The notes under the pieces were generated by a model. That model worked only from the letters and a program-made list of their open reading frames with translations. It did not search any database and was not told the origin of the DNA. Positions 63,944 to 64,000 of a stretch of DNA of 64,000 nucleotides are shown piece after piece. The position numbers were made by a program, and so were the translations under genes. Source of the stretch: Mycetocola spongiae (GTDB lineage Bacteria; Actinomycetota; Actinomycetes; Actinomycetales; Microbacteriaceae); contig NZ_CP080203.1 of assembly GCF_020424085.1 (NCBI RefSeq), forward strand, positions 930,001-994,000, written 5' to 3'. The first letter of the stretch is position 1, and every line of letters starts with the position of its first letter.

Positions 63944-64000
63944 CTACTGATCGGGCGTGGGGCCCTCCACAAACGGCAGGATTGTGCCGGCGGTCTTCTC
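63944..64000 (-). CDS. gluB: Glutamate-binding protein, C-terminal end (rest outside window)
   Basis: The last 18 codons of a minus-strand gene whose body lies beyond the right edge, ending at the stop 63944-63946. The peptide ends in ILPFVEGPTPDQ. Its position ahead of two permease genes argues for the substrate-binding lipoprotein of the glutamate transporter. Too short for an independent family call. Confidence 0.6.
   Translation of the reverse strand, partial: EKTAGTILPFVEGPTPDQ

Overview
This is a high-GC actinobacterial chromosome segment, most likely from the family Microbacteriaceae. The reasons are Gram-positive lipoproteins and sortase-type surface proteins with LAxTG-like tails, a DtxR/IdeR-type iron box, a gluBCD-like glutamate uptake operon, pheST, and strong GC3 codon bias. 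The genus cannot be fixed from sequence reading alone. There is no rRNA, CRISPR array or recognisable transposase; one intact tRNA, tRNA-Pro(GGG), is present.

Layout. 0-5 kb: tail of an alpha/beta hydrolase, a class II UvrA-like ABC protein, and a two-gene MazG / GIY-YIG-DUF2075 helicase unit that resembles a phage-defence pair. 5-15 kb: housekeeping and regulatory genes (YdeI family, SGNH esterase with its TetR regulator, a membrane protein, an ABC-F protein with what looks like a terminator in its leader, a sortase-type surface protein, LysR plus a FAD oxidoreductase, arfB). 15-18.5 kb: a copZ - secreted protein - copA copper operon behind two CsoR-like operators. 18.7-30 kb: hrpB, a MerR-controlled small membrane exporter, a YVTN-propeller surface protein, an uncharacterised helical protein, and two MFS exporters.

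30-47 kb is the accessory region. 30-34.8 kb is mostly non-coding or decayed, with a few tiny genes. From 34.8 to 47.0 kb, the 3' half of tRNA-Pro(GGG) occurs three times: two partial copies at 34.82 and 39.80 kb and the intact gene at 46.95 kb. This divides the region into two tandem integrated elements. Each begins with the same 47-bp sequence, which reads like the tail of a lost integrase. The left element carries a complete ABC-three-component (ABC-3C) conflict system (nuclease-like effector, middle component, SMC/Rad50-like ATPase) and a truncated AbiEii toxin. The right element carries two consecutive genes ending in HEPN-like motifs (one ApeA-like), a gene broken by four amber codons and a 29-bp duplication, a Schlafen/AlbA_2 protein, and a thioester-domain adhesin broken by a stop codon just before its reactive Cys. 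Together they make a layered defence hotspot.

47-64 kb returns to backbone: acetylxylan esterase, small-molecule kinase, AraC regulator, iron-regulated siderophore-binding lipoprotein, CPBP protease with an OmpA-like lipoprotein, SGNH/SDR pair, a NUDIX-NYN fusion, a DUF981 protein with a divergent TetR gene and twin palindromic operators, a membrane-anchored esterase, pheST, and the glutamate ABC transporter.
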